The notes under the pieces: model-generated
What the model was told of the DNA's origin: nothing
Seen by the model: only the letters and a program-made list of their open reading frames with translations
Databases searched by the model: none
Position numbers and translations under genes: made by a program
Part shown: piece after piece, positions 46,723 through 55,646 of the stretch
Layout of the letters: each line of letters opens with the position of its first letter
Position numbering within the stretch: the first letter of the stretch is position 1
Assembly: GCF_900172225.1 (NCBI RefSeq)
Contig: NZ_FWFO01000003.1
Span: 186,001 to 250,000 of the forward strand
From: Falsiruegeria litorea R37
Lineage (GTDB): Bacteria > Pseudomonadota > Alphaproteobacteria > Rhodobacterales > Rhodobacteraceae
Reading direction: 5' to 3'
Length of the DNA stretch: 64,000 bases

Positions 46723-47835
46723 ATGCGTACCCGCGCCGCCGTCGCCGTTCAGGCAGGTAAACCGCTTGAGATCATGGACGTGAACCTGGACGGCCCCCGC
46801 GCCGGAGAGGTTCTGGTCGAGATGAAGGCCACCGGCATTTGCCACACCGACGAATTCACCTTGTCGGGTGCCGACCCCGAGGGCCTGTTTCCCGCGATCC
46901 TGGGCCACGAGGGTGCAGGTGTTGTGGTCGAAGTTGGCCCAGGCGTCACCTCTCTTAAGCCCGGCGATCACGTGATTCCGCTTTACACGCCGGAATGTCG
47001 CGAGTGCGAATACTGTCTCAACCCCAAGACCAACCTGTGCCAGGCCATCCGCGAAACCCAAGGTCAGGGCCTGATGCCCGACGGCACCTCGCGTTTTTCG
47101 ACGCTGGATGGTGATCCGATCCTGCATTACATGGGGTGCTCGACTTTTTCGAACCACACGGTTCTGCCGGAAATCGCGCTGGCCAAGGTCCGTGAGGACG
47201 CGCCTTTCGACAAAATCTGCTACATCGGCTGTGGCGTGACCACCGGCATCGGCGCGGTGATCAACACCGCCAAAGTCGAGATTGGCAGTCGCGCCATCGT
47301 GTTCGGCCTGGGCGGCATCGGCCTGAACGTGATTCAGGGCCTGCGTCTGGCAGGGGCCGATCAGATCGTCGGCGTCGACCTGAACCCCGCCAAAGTCGAA
47401 ATGGCCACCCGTTTCGGCATGACCGATTTCGTGAACCCGACCGAGGTCGAAGGTGACCTGGTGCCCTATCTGGTCAACCTGACCAAAGGCGGCGCTGACT
47501 ATACATTCGACGCGACCGGCAACGTGGGTGTGATGCGCACTGCGCTGGAAGCAGCGCACAAGGGCTGGGGTGAATCGATCATCATCGGCGTGGCCCCGGC
47601 CGGTGCCGAAATCTCGACCCGCCCGTTCCAGCTGGTCACCGGCCGTTCGTGGCGCGGCACCGCGTTCGGCGGCGCGCGTGGCCGGACCGATGTGCCCAAG
47701 ATCGTCGACTGGTACATGGAAGGCAAAATCGAGATCGACCCGATGATCACCCACACCATGGGTCTGGACGACATCAACAAAGGGTTCGATCTGATGCATG
47801 CGGGTGAATCGATCCGCTCGGTCGTTCTGTACTGA
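46723..47835 (+). CDS. adhC: S-(hydroxymethyl)glutathione dehydrogenase / class III alcohol dehydrogenase
   Basis: 370 aa from ATG 46723 (GGGAG upstream); the frame is open to 46402 but that overlaps the I78 gene. Catalytic zinc ligands CHTDE and GHEGAG, the structural-zinc cysteines [15 protein letters not shown], and the class III signature SRFSTLDG. It oxidises S-hydroxymethylglutathione in formaldehyde detoxification. The next step, FghA, is encoded at 51.2 kb. A strong terminator follows. Confidence 0.97.
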   Translation: MRTRAAVAVQAGKPLEIMDVNLDGPRAGEVLVEMKATGICHTDEFTLSGADPEGLFPAILGHEGAGVVVEVGPGVTSLKPGDHVIPLYTPECRECEYCLNPKTNLCQAIRETQGQGLMPDGTSRFSTLDGDPILHYMGCSTFSNHTVLPEIALAKVREDAPFDKICYIGCGVTTGIGAVINTAKVEIGSRAIVFGLGGIGLNVIQGLRLAGADQIVGVDLNPAKVEMATRFGMTDFVNPTEVEGDLVPYLVNLTKGGADYTFDATGNVGVMRTALEAAHKGWGESIIIGVAPAGAEISTRPFQLVTGRSWRGTAFGGARGRTDVPKIVDWYMEGKIEIDPMITHTMGLDDINKGFDLMHAGESIRSVVLY

Positions 47836-47861
47836 CCCAACGGCATCATGAAGTTTGAAAG

Positions 47862-47890
47862 GGAGGTTCGGCAACGAGCCTCCTTTTTTT
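47862..47890 (+). terminator. Terminator behind adhC
   Basis: GGAGGTTCG/CGAGCCTCC forms a 9-bp stem with one G-U pair and loop GCAA, then seven T. Confidence 0.9.
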
Positions 47891-47941
47891 GTTTCAGATG
47901 GTTGAAGGCTTTGGACCAGTTTGACTGGAGGGAGGGCAATC

Positions 47942-48260
47942 ATGAACCCTCTACGTCACGCGCTGGAACAGCAACTGACCCAAATCCCTGGCCTGACGAT
48001 CGACCGATGGAAGGACACGCATCTCATATGCTTGAACTACCTCGGAAGAGAGGTCGCACATTTCCACGGTGAAGACATCCTGGATCTGCGCCTGTCGCTC
48101 AAAATCATCCACCAAAAGGGGATGTCCCGTGAAGTCTCGGTGTCGCATTCACCCCGCACGGTCACACGACTCCCGCTGGATCGGGGTGGAGCTCAAGGAT
48201 GAGGCGGGGGTGCGAGACGTGGTCAGGTTGGTGCGACGCGCCTGCTTCGAACTGACGTAA
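47942..48260 (+). pseudogene. Luciferase-domain-like small protein, apparently frameshifted
   Basis: A strong start (GGAGGGAGG, ATG 47942) opens MNPLRHALEQQLTQIPGL and continues through EVAHFHGEDILDLRLSLK, resembling the small family that carries the luciferase domain (PF17648-like). The frame ends at 48202 with a non-typical tail. In another frame a continuation SRWIGVELKDEAGVRDVVRLV runs to a stop at 48260 and looks like the proper C-terminus. A single-base indel near 48150-48175 would join them. Either a recent pseudogene or a sequencing error. Confidence 0.55.
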
Positions 48261-48275
48261 AGCGGGCTGAATCGC

Positions 48276-48893
48276 TCACGCCCCATAACGCGCAAGGAAC
48301 ATGTCCACGGTGTGACCGGCCACATCGCGAATTTCTGCCGCAGTGAACTGATTCTGAATGCCAAACACCGCGCGGGTCCAGAGTTTGACTTTACAGAGTT
48401 CCGAAAATTGCTCGGCGGCCATTGGGATGTTGTCGATTTTCAGCTCTCCGGACTCGACTGCCTTTTCCAGGTATTCGCTGATCCGCTCGCGCCCGTTTTC
48501 CGGCCCTGCAGCATAAAAAGCACGACCTAGCTCGGGAAAACGGTCCCTTTCAGCGACGCAGATGCGAAACACCTGTTGGGCAAACTCGGACGTCAGGAAC
48601 GTGATCACCTGCACCGCCGTCAGCATCAGGACATCGCGCACGGGCAGGCTTTCGTCGATCATCGACATGATCTTTTCTGACATCAGCGTGCATTCGGTCT
48701 GCGCGACTTCCATGAACAGCAGGCGCTTGTCAGGAAAGTAGCTGTACAGCGTCGCCTTGGACACGCCCGCAACACGGGCGATTTCGTCCACGCTGGCGCC
48801 TTCGAACCCATCCGCCATGAACACCTCGCGCGCGCCGCGCAGCACCTGGTCGAATTTGCGGCCAGTGCGCAAGATGGTAGCGGCTTGGGTCAT
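48276..48893 (-). CDS. TetR/AcrR-family regulator
   Basis: 205 aa; ATG 48893 has AGGAG 6 nt upstream (48908 is an alternative). HTH: GASVDEIARVAGVSKATLYSYFPDKRLLF. C-terminal ligand domain of the TetR_C type. Divergent from mbfA; the intergenic region carries a 5-2-5 palindrome typical of AcrR operators. Target unknown, possibly autoregulation. Confidence 0.93.
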   Translation of the reverse strand: MTQAATILRTGRKFDQVLRGAREVFMADGFEGASVDEIARVAGVSKATLYSYFPDKRLLFMEVAQTECTLMSEKIMSMIDESLPVRDVLMLTAVQVITFLTSEFAQQVFRICVAERDRFPELGRAFYAAGPENGRERISEYLEKAVESGELKIDNIPMAAEQFSELCKVKLWTRAVFGIQNQFTAAEIRDVAGHTVDMFLARYGA

Positions 48894-48928
48894 GAGGGCT
48901 CCTGTCATCGTAGCTGCCCCTACTTATA

Positions 48929-48940
48929 AACCGTTCGGTT
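48929..48940. promoter_or_regulatory. Candidate TetR operator
   Basis: AACCGTTCGGTT (AACCG-N2-CGGTT) lies 36 bp upstream of the TetR start, in the divergent TetR-mbfA region. The form matches common AcrR-type operators. Confidence 0.45.
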
Positions 48941-48996
48941 CAGTTTCAACGATTCTAAAAAGCAACAGGGGTTGAAACTCATCGTTTATCACGTAG

Positions 48997-49013
48997 TTTA
49001 GAATTGTTCTAAA
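48997..49013 (+). promoter_or_regulatory. Irr-type iron control element
   Basis: TTTAGAATTGTTCTAAA is a perfect 7-3-7 palindrome identical to the ICE pattern TTTAGAA-N3-TTCTAAA. It ends 11 bp before the mbfA start. Irr control of mbfA is established in Bradyrhizobium and Agrobacterium. Confidence 0.8.
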
Positions 49014-49024
49014 TTGGATATCTC

Positions 49025-49999
49025 ATGCGCTTCTTTACCCACCGCAAACGGTTCAGCGACCTGACCGAACAAGAGGTTCTTGCTCTGGCAATCTCGTCAG
49101 AGGAGGACGACGCACGTATTTATCGCGGGTATGCCGAATCCCTGCGTGCCGATTTTCCCTCTACGGCCAAGATGTTCGACGGTATGGCGGTTGAAGAGGA
49201 CGGCCACCGCGCGGCCTTGATTGCGCTGCACGAACAACGGTTCGGTTCGGTGATTCCCCTGATCCGGCGCGAGCATGTGGCTGGGGCCTATGCCCGTCGA
49301 CCGGTTTGGCTGATCGAAAATATGAGCGTCGACAAGATCCGCGCCGAAGCCGCCGCGATGGAAGCTGCGGCGGAAAAATTCTATCTGACAGCGGCAGTAC
49401 GGACGCAGGACAGCGCAACGCGGAAATTGCTGGGCGATCTGGCAGCCGCCGAATCGCAACACAAGACGACGGCGAGCGCGCTCGAGGATGCCCTGCTTGA
49501 TGACGACAGCCGCGCGGGTGAGGATAGCCAGGCGCATAGGCAGTTCATTCTGACATGGGTACAGCCGGGATTGGCCGGGCTGATGGATGGGTCGGTGTCT
49601 ACCCTGGCGCCAATCTTTGCCACAGCCTTTGCCACACAGGACACCTGGACCACCTTTCTGGTGGGCGTTGCGGCCTCGGTCGGGGCGGGCATCTCGATGG
49701 GCTTTACAGAAGCAGCATCAGATGATGGCGAGCTGTCGGGACGCGGATCGCCGGTCAAACGCGGGCTGGCCTCGGGTGTGATGACGACGGTGGGTGGGCT
49801 GGGACATGCCTTGCCGTACCTGATCCCCGAGTTCTGGACTGCGACTTCCCTGGCGATCCTGATTGTCTTTGTCGAGCTTTGGGCAATTGCCTGGATACAG
49901 AACCGCTATATGGAAACACCTTTTTTCCGCGCCGTGTTTCAGGTCGTTCTCGGCGGCGCTCTTGTCCTGGGTGCAGGTGTGCTGATCGGCAGCGGCTAG
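49025..49999 (+). CDS. mbfA: Membrane-bound ferritin A (ferritin-like plus VIT1/CCC1 domain)
   Basis: 324 aa. Residues 1-150 are an erythrin-vacuolar ferritin-like domain with repeated E...E-x-x-H iron ligands (SSEEDDARIYRGY, VEEDGHRAAL, AESQHKTTA). Residues 165-324 form the VIT/CCC1 transporter part with five helices. MbfA exports iron and protects against iron and peroxide stress. The ICE upstream means repression by Irr when iron is low (inference from the motif). A three-copy repeat element follows the stop. Confidence 0.95.
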   Translation: MRFFTHRKRFSDLTEQEVLALAISSEEDDARIYRGYAESLRADFPSTAKMFDGMAVEEDGHRAALIALHEQRFGSVIPLIRREHVAGAYARRPVWLIENMSVDKIRAEAAAMEAAAEKFYLTAAVRTQDSATRKLLGDLAAAESQHKTTASALEDALLDDDSRAGEDSQAHRQFILTWVQPGLAGLMDGSVSTLAPIFATAFATQDTWTTFLVGVAASVGAGISMGFTEAASDDGELSGRGSPVKRGLASGVMTTVGGLGHALPYLIPEFWTATSLAILIVFVELWAIAWIQNRYMETPFFRAVFQVVLGGALVLGAGVLIGSG

Positions 50000-50007
50000 C
50001 GCGACTA

Positions 50008-50083
50008 CGCCGCGCGTCAGCGCGGCGCCCGGCCCAACGGGAGGAGGTTTTTCGCCAGAAAAATCGACGACGGGCGGGAGCAC
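50008..50083 (+). repeat. Two-box hairpin element, copy A
   Basis: Hairpin CGCCGCGC/GCGCGGCG (50008-50027), box GGCCCAACGG (50031-50040), second hairpin TTTTTC/GAAAAA (50048-50063), box GACGGGCGGGAGCAC (50069-50083). The same order recurs at 56660-56747 and, inverted, at 53916-53999. It follows the mbfA stop by 8 bp. Confidence 0.75.
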
Positions 50084-50140
50084 CTCCTCCTTCATCTCCC
50101 CCAATATTGCAATTCTGCCAGAACCCGCTAGCACTGTCGC

Positions 50141-51070
50141 ATGGTCGAGATATTTCTGCGCACCCTTCCCTTCTTTGTGATCATCGGCCTGGGGTTCTGG
50201 GCCGGGCGCACCAGATTCTTCACCGAAGAAGCCACCGCCTATCTGACCAAATTTGTCTTCTTCTTTGCCCTCTCGGCGATGCTCTTTCGCTTTGCCGCCA
50301 ACTTGCCATTCTCGGACATCTTCGATGCGCAGCTGATCGCAGGCTATCTGGTGGGCACGCTCGGGGTTTACGCCATTGCCACCCTCGTGGCCTATCTCCG
50401 CGGGCTGGACGTTCCAACCGCAGCGGTCGAGGCGCAGTGCGCCGCGATCGGCAATGTCGGGTTTCTGGGCCTGCCGATGCTTGCGGTGCTGTTTGGCGAG
50501 GCTGCGATTGGCCCGGTCATGTTGGTACTTTCCGTCGATCTGGTGGTCTTCTCCTCGCTTATTGTCATCTTGATCAACGGTGGGCGTGACGGGCGGCTCA
50601 CGCTCAACACCTTTCGCCTGATCGGCATGGGTTTGTTGCACAACCCAATGATCGTATCGATCTCGGCCGGGCTACTTTGGTCTGCCTTCCGCGTGCCAAC
50701 CCCTGCTCCGCTCAACGACTTCCTTGTCATCCTGGGCGGGGCTGCAACGCCCGGCGCGCTTTTTGCCATCGGCGCGTCTCTGGCCAGCAAATCCGCCGAA
50801 CGCATCCACATCGCCGGATGGCTCAGCCTGTGCAAACTGGCTATTCACCCGGTGCTGGTGGCCCTGTCGCTCTTTTATCTGTTTCCAACCACGCAGTTTT
50901 CGATGTCCGTCGCCATTGCCGCCGCGGCGCTACCGGTGGCTGGCAACGTTTACATGCTGGCGGCCCACTATGGCGTGGCCCCGCATCGGGCCTCAGCCGC
51001 AATTCTGGTTTCAACGTCGCTCAGCATCCTGTCTGTGCCGCTCTTCATAGCCTGGCTGGGTACGCCGTAA
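50141..51070 (+). CDS. AEC-family auxin efflux carrier-like transporter
   Basis: 309 aa, ten hydrophobic segments in the AEC (PF03547) arrangement with conserved GNVGFLGLPM and the second-repeat counterpart AAALPVAGNVYMLA. Bacterial members export or import small organic acids such as malate. Weak ribosome binding site. Lies between copy A of the repeat element and fghA. Confidence 0.9.
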   Translation: MVEIFLRTLPFFVIIGLGFWAGRTRFFTEEATAYLTKFVFFFALSAMLFRFAANLPFSDIFDAQLIAGYLVGTLGVYAIATLVAYLRGLDVPTAAVEAQCAAIGNVGFLGLPMLAVLFGEAAIGPVMLVLSVDLVVFSSLIVILINGGRDGRLTLNTFRLIGMGLLHNPMIVSISAGLLWSAFRVPTPAPLNDFLVILGGAATPGALFAIGASLASKSAERIHIAGWLSLCKLAIHPVLVALSLFYLFPTTQFSMSVAIAAAALPVAGNVYMLAAHYGVAPHRASAAILVSTSLSILSVPLFIAWLGTP

Positions 51071-51163
51071 GCTAGGCTTGAACAAATTCACGTATCGCCC
51101 ACTGGACGCAAACGCCCGCGCCCGTTAGCGATGGGACAACCGATAATGCAAAGGACCGCAGCC

Positions 51164-51997
51164 ATGGAAACCCTATCCGAAAACACCTGCTTTGGTGGCA
51201 CGCAGGGCGTGTACAGTCACGCCTCGGACGCGTGCAAATGTGACATGACCTTTGGCCTGTTCTTGCCCGCCGAGGCAAAAGACGGCCCGGTTCCGGTGCT
51301 GTGGTATCTGTCGGGTCTGACCTGCACTCATGAAAACGCCATGACCAAAGCAGGCGCGCAAGCCTGGGCCGCCGAGCATGGCATCGCGCTGGTCTTCCCC
51401 GACACGTCACCGCGCGGCGAAGGTGTGGCGGATCACGACGACTATGACCTGGGTCAGGGCGCGGGCTTTTACGTCAACGCCACGCAAAAGCCGTGGGCGC
51501 CGCATTTCAACATGTGGGACTACATCGCCGAAGAGCTGCCTGCATTGATTACTGAAAACTTTCCCATCGACGCGGACCGCCAAGCAATCACCGGCCATTC
51601 CATGGGCGGCCATGGTGCTCTGACGCTGGCGATGAACCTGCCGGGTCGCTTCCGCTCGGTGTCGGCCTTTGCGCCGATCTCGAACCCCACAGGCGCCGAC
51701 TGGGGCCGCAAGCAGCTGTCGGCTTATCTGGGCGATGACGAAGAGCTGTGGGCCAAGCACGACGCCTCGCTGATGATGGCTGAAACAGGTTTTGACGGAC
51801 CGATCCTGATCGACACCGGCACCAGTGACCAGTTCATCGACCTGCTGCGTCCCGAGGCCCTTTCGACCGCCATCGCCGCGCGCCGCCAGCAGGCCACCAT
51901 GCGCCTGCAGCCCGGCTATGATCACAGCTATTTCTTTGTCTCGACCTTCATGGAGGATCACGTGATCTTCCACGCCGAAGCACTCTACGGGGCCTGA
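51164..51997 (+). CDS. fghA: S-formylglutathione hydrolase
   Basis: 277 aa. ATG 51164 (AAAGGA upstream) gives METLSENTCFGGTQGVYSH, the family N-terminus; 51131 and 51146 are alternatives. Esterase D fold with nucleophile in GHSMGGHGAL and YDHSYFF for the catalytic His. It releases formate from S-formylglutathione, following the adhC step. sthA starts 3 bp after the stop. Confidence 0.95.
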   Translation: METLSENTCFGGTQGVYSHASDACKCDMTFGLFLPAEAKDGPVPVLWYLSGLTCTHENAMTKAGAQAWAAEHGIALVFPDTSPRGEGVADHDDYDLGQGAGFYVNATQKPWAPHFNMWDYIAEELPALITENFPIDADRQAITGHSMGGHGALTLAMNLPGRFRSVSAFAPISNPTGADWGRKQLSAYLGDDEELWAKHDASLMMAETGFDGPILIDTGTSDQFIDLLRPEALSTAIAARRQQATMRLQPGYDHSYFFVSTFMEDHVIFHAEALYGA

Positions 51998-52000
51998 TCC

Positions 52001-53458
52001 GTGGCTGAGTTCGACTATGATCTGATCATCATCGGGTCCGGCCCCTCAGGCCGGGCCGCCGCGATCCAGGCGGGCAAGCTGAAACGTCGGGTGCTGGTGA
52101 TCGACCGCAAGGACCGGTTGGGCGGCGTCTCCGTCCACACCGGCACGATCCCGTCCAAGACCCTGCGAGAGACAGTGTTGAACCTGTCGGGCTGGCGCGA
52201 GCGCAGCTTTTATGGCCGCTCGTACCGGGTCAAGGATGAGATTCACGCCGAAGACCTGAAAGCGCGCCTGCACATGACCCTCGATCACGAGGTCGACGTG
52301 CTGGAACACCAGTTCAACCGCAACCACGTCGACACGCTGAACGGGCGTGCCAAGTTTGTTGGCCCGAGCGAGGTCGAAGTGGCCACCGAAGCGGGTGAAA
52401 CCACACGCCTGACCGCGGCCAAGTTTCTGATCGCGACGGGCACCAAGACGTACCGCCCGGACTATGTGCCGTTCAACGGCAAAACCGTGGTTGATGGCGA
52501 TCATTTCCTTGAAATGGAAGAAATCCCCCGCTCTCTGGTGGTGATCGGTGCGGGTGTGATCGGGGTGGAATATGCCACCATGTTCTCGGCGCTTGACGTG
52601 CGCGTGACCCTGATCGAACCGCGTGACAGCTTCCTGGACTTCATCGACCGGACATTGATCCACGAATTCACCCATCAGATCCGGGAGAACGGTGTCGATC
52701 TGCGCCTTGGATCGCCGGTTGAAAAAATCGAAGACGCGGGAACCCATGTCGAGGTCAGCCTTGAAAACGGGCGACACGTGCGCGGTGAAATGCTGCTCTT
52801 CGCAGCCGGTCGCATGGGGGCCACGGATGCACTCAATCTGGACGCCATCGGGTTGGAAACAGACCATCGCGGCCGCATCGAAGTGGATCGCAAGACCTAT
52901 CAGACATCCGTGCCACACATCTATGCCACCGGCGATGTGATCGGGCACCCCTCGCTGGCCTCGACCTCGCTGCAGCAGGGGCGCGTAGCGGCCTGTCATG
53001 CCCTGGAAACGCCGACCCTACCGGAAAGCCCCTGGTATCCGTATGGCATCTATTCGGTGCCCGAGATGTCCACCTGCGGCATGTCCGAAGAAGAGCTGAA
53101 AGAGCGTGGCATTCCCTATGAGGTCGGCGTGGGCCGCTTCCGCGAAACGTCGCGTGGGCACATAATGGGCCTGGAGCACGGGATGCTGAAAATGCTGCTC
53201 AGTCTCAAGACACGGCGCGTTCTGGGGGTTCAGATCGTGGGCGAAGGCGCGACCGAGCTGATCCACATCGGACAAGCGGTGATGAATCTGAAGGGGACAG
53301 TGGACTATTTTGTCCAGAACACCTTCAACTATCCGACTTTGGCCGAGGCCTATAAGGTCGCAGGTCTAGACGCGTTCAACCGGATGCCGATCCCCGAGGA
53401 ATTCAAGGTCAAGCGCTCTACAAAGGCGAAATCGGCTGACAAGAAGGCGGAGACGTGA
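52001..53458 (+). CDS. sthA: Soluble pyridine nucleotide transhydrogenase
   Basis: 485 aa from GTG 52001. Pyridine nucleotide-disulfide oxidoreductase fold with [14 protein letters not shown], but the redox-active CxxxxC is replaced by [13 protein letters not shown], the mark of SthA. It transfers hydride between NADPH and NAD. Coupled to fghA (3 bp) and DUF188 (4 bp overlap GTGA). The link to fghA may serve NADH balance in formaldehyde oxidation (speculative). Confidence 0.93.
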   Translation: MAEFDYDLIIIGSGPSGRAAAIQAGKLKRRVLVIDRKDRLGGVSVHTGTIPSKTLRETVLNLSGWRERSFYGRSYRVKDEIHAEDLKARLHMTLDHEVDVLEHQFNRNHVDTLNGRAKFVGPSEVEVATEAGETTRLTAAKFLIATGTKTYRPDYVPFNGKTVVDGDHFLEMEEIPRSLVVIGAGVIGVEYATMFSALDVRVTLIEPRDSFLDFIDRTLIHEFTHQIRENGVDLRLGSPVEKIEDAGTHVEVSLENGRHVRGEMLLFAAGRMGATDALNLDAIGLETDHRGRIEVDRKTYQTSVPHIYATGDVIGHPSLASTSLQQGRVAACHALETPTLPESPWYPYGIYSVPEMSTCGMSEEELKERGIPYEVGVGRFRETSRGHIMGLEHGMLKMLLSLKTRRVLGVQIVGEGATELIHIGQAVMNLKGTVDYFVQNTFNYPTLAEAYKVAGLDAFNRMPIPEEFKVKRSTKAKSADKKAET

Positions 53459-53907
53459 CCGCGCTTTACATCGATGGTGACGCGTGTCCGGTTAAGGCCG
53501 AGGCGGAGAAAGTCGCGACCCGACATCGGGTGCAGATGTATGTTGTATCCAACGGCGGGCTGCGGCCATCGCAGAACCCGCTGGTCGAGACGGTAATCGT
53601 GGCCGAGGGCGCGGATGTGGCCGACATGTGGATCGCTGAACGCTGTGGACCCGGTGATGTCGTTGTTACGGGGGACATTCCGCTGGCGGCCAAATGCATC
53701 GAGGCTGGCGCACGGGTGCTGCGCCACAATGGCGAAGCCTTCACGCAAGCCAACATCGGTCAACAATTGGCGATGCGCGATCTGATGGCCGATCTGCGCG
53801 CTGCCAACCCCTTGGGCGCGGGCGGTAGTGGCAAGGGGTTCACCAAAGCCGACCGCTCTCGGTTTTTGGACTCGTTGGAGCGCGAATTGCGAGCGGCGCG
53901 CCGATAA
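53455..53907 (+). CDS. YaiI/YqxD (DUF188) family protein
   Basis: 150 aa from GTG 53455, overlapping the sthA stop by 4 bp. [17 protein letters not shown] and [19 protein letters not shown] are the DUF188 signatures. The Asp-rich core suggests a PIN-like nuclease fold. Function unknown. Copy C of the repeat follows 8 bp after the stop. Confidence 0.92.
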   Translation: MTALYIDGDACPVKAEAEKVATRHRVQMYVVSNGGLRPSQNPLVETVIVAEGADVADMWIAERCGPGDVVVTGDIPLAAKCIEAGARVLRHNGEAFTQANIGQQLAMRDLMADLRAANPLGAGGSGKGFTKADRSRFLDSLERELRAARR

Positions 53908-53915
53908 AGGGAAAG

Positions 53916-53999
53916 GCTCCCGCCCGTCAGAGCAGCATCACAGATGCTACTCTTTCCGTTGGGCCTGGCAGCGCGTCGGGGCAAGCCCCGACGCGCTGC
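53916..53999 (-). repeat. Two-box hairpin element, copy C (inverted)
   Basis: On the plus strand: GCTCCCGCCCGTC (53916-53928), hairpin 53929-53953 (one mismatch), CCGTTGGGCC (53956-53965), then a 15-bp perfect hairpin 53968-53999. It is the reverse of copies A and B. Confidence 0.75.
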
Positions 54000-54114
54000 G
54001 GGCGCGCTCATTCGCAATCGTGGCTTGATCATTGGCCAGTGTCTTGCTTCTCTCGTGATCGAGAGGTTGGGTGCCAGATGTATCCGGCAGACAGATTGAG
54101 CAGGACTTTGAAAC

Positions 54115-54735
54115 TTGGCGATAAACGCAGTGATTTTCGACATCGGCAACGTGCTGATCGAGTGGCAACCCGAGCGATATTATGACCAGATCATCGGTGA
54201 GGAGCGCCGACGCGCCATGTTCGCAGAGGTTGATCTGCATGGGATGAATGATCTGGTCGATCAGGGACATCATTTTACCGACACCATCTATGACTGGGCT
54301 GAAAAGTATCCCGAATGGCGCGATGAGATCCGCATGTGGCATGACAAGTGGATCGAGCTAGCCTCGCCCGAGATCCCACAATCGGTGCGCCTGCAGAAGG
54401 CGCTGCGCAAACGGTCCATTCCGGTTTATGCATTGACCAACTTTGGCGTACAGAACTTTGACTATGCCACCACCGTCTATCCCTTTCTGAACGAGTTTGA
54501 TCGTCTCTACGTGTCGGGCCGGATGCAGATGGTAAAACCGCATGCACCGATCTATGAGGCGGTCGAGCGGGATTGCGGGCTGGATCCCGCAACGCTCTTG
54601 TTTGCAGACGACCGGATCGACAATATCAACGCAGCGCAGGCCCGAGGCTGGCAGACCCACCTGTTCGACGGCCCCCAAGGCTGGGCCGAACGATTGGTGG
54701 CCGAGGGTCTGTTGACGGAAAGCGAGGCGGTATGA
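54115..54735 (+). CDS. HAD-IA family hydrolase
   Basis: 206 aa from TTG 54115 (AGGA 9 nt upstream). Motif I is FDIGNVLIEW (nucleophile DxG-x-V, Asp9), followed by LTNFG (motif II), Lys near KPHAPIYE and DDR (motif IV). Haloacid dehalogenase-type phosphatase of unknown substrate. First gene of a three-gene coupled unit. Confidence 0.9.
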   Translation: MAINAVIFDIGNVLIEWQPERYYDQIIGEERRRAMFAEVDLHGMNDLVDQGHHFTDTIYDWAEKYPEWRDEIRMWHDKWIELASPEIPQSVRLQKALRKRSIPVYALTNFGVQNFDYATTVYPFLNEFDRLYVSGRMQMVKPHAPIYEAVERDCGLDPATLLFADDRIDNINAAQARGWQTHLFDGPQGWAERLVAEGLLTESEAV

Positions 54736-55646
54736 GCACCATCACCCATATCCCCTTTGCCGAAGGCGAAGCGAACCTGGATTGGATCGAACTGACGCAA
54801 GCGCTGGCCGATGGGCACAACCTGCCCAAAGCGGAAATCGGCGACACATTTCTTTATCGCGATCCCGACACGCTGCTGTCACGCGCGGCCTGGATCGACG
54901 GGCTGGGCATGGCAGTAAAGACGGCCACCGTTTTCCCGCGCAATCCGCAATCTGGCAACCCGATGATCAATGGGGCCGTGAACCTGTTTGATGATGGCGA
55001 CGGCACCCTTTCGGCATTGATCGACTTTCACCTGGTGACCAAGTGGAAAACAGCCGGTGACAGCCTGCTGGGCGCTTTGAAGCTGGCCAACCCCGACAGC
55101 CGCGAGGTTTTGATTGTCGGAGCCGGGACGGTCGGGCTCTCACTATGTGAGGCCTTTGGCCGTGGATATCCCAACGCCAAGATACGCCTCTGGAACCGGA
55201 CTCGATCCAAGGCCGAAGAGCTGGCAAAATCCCTGGACGGCGTCGAAGTCGCAGATGACCTGGCTCAGGCGGTGAACAACGCCGACATCATCGTCAGCGC
55301 CACCATGTCGACCGAACCGGTGATCAGGGGCGAATGGCTGCGCGCGGGCCAGCACCTGAACCTGATCGGTGCCTATCGGCCCGACATGCGCGAGGCCGAC
55401 AACGAAGCCCTTCGCCGCGCGCGGATCTTTGTCGACAGTTTCGACACCACGGTCGATCACATCGGAGAAATCAAGATTCCCCTGGCCGAGGGCACGATCA
55501 CCCACGACGATCTGATCGCGGATTATTACGATCTTAATGCTTTCTCGAGCAGCCTAGATGAGATTACCCTGTTCAAGAATGGTGGCGGCGCCCATCTGGA
55601 TTTGATGACAAGCCGCTATATCCTGGAGAAGTGGCATAAGCGTTGA
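54732..55646 (+). CDS. Ornithine cyclodeaminase / mu-crystallin family protein
   Basis: 304 aa; ATG overlaps the HAD stop by 4 bp. Rossmann motif VLIVGAGTVGLSLCEAF and the N-terminal dimerisation part with KTATVFPRNP are as in the family. Members include ornithine cyclodeaminase, alanine dehydrogenase and pyrroline/piperideine carboxylate reductases. Specific reaction not assigned. Confidence 0.9.
   Translation: MSTITHIPFAEGEANLDWIELTQALADGHNLPKAEIGDTFLYRDPDTLLSRAAWIDGLGMAVKTATVFPRNPQSGNPMINGAVNLFDDGDGTLSALIDFHLVTKWKTAGDSLLGALKLANPDSREVLIVGAGTVGLSLCEAFGRGYPNAKIRLWNRTRSKAEELAKSLDGVEVADDLAQAVNNADIIVSATMSTEPVIRGEWLRAGQHLNLIGAYRPDMREADNEALRRARIFVDSFDTTVDHIGEIKIPLAEGTITHDDLIADYYDLNAFSSSLDEITLFKNGGGAHLDLMTSRYILEKWHKR

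Noticed and set aside
46681-47943. 420-aa open frame on the minus strand
   Set aside because: Antisense to adhC, which has all zinc ligands.
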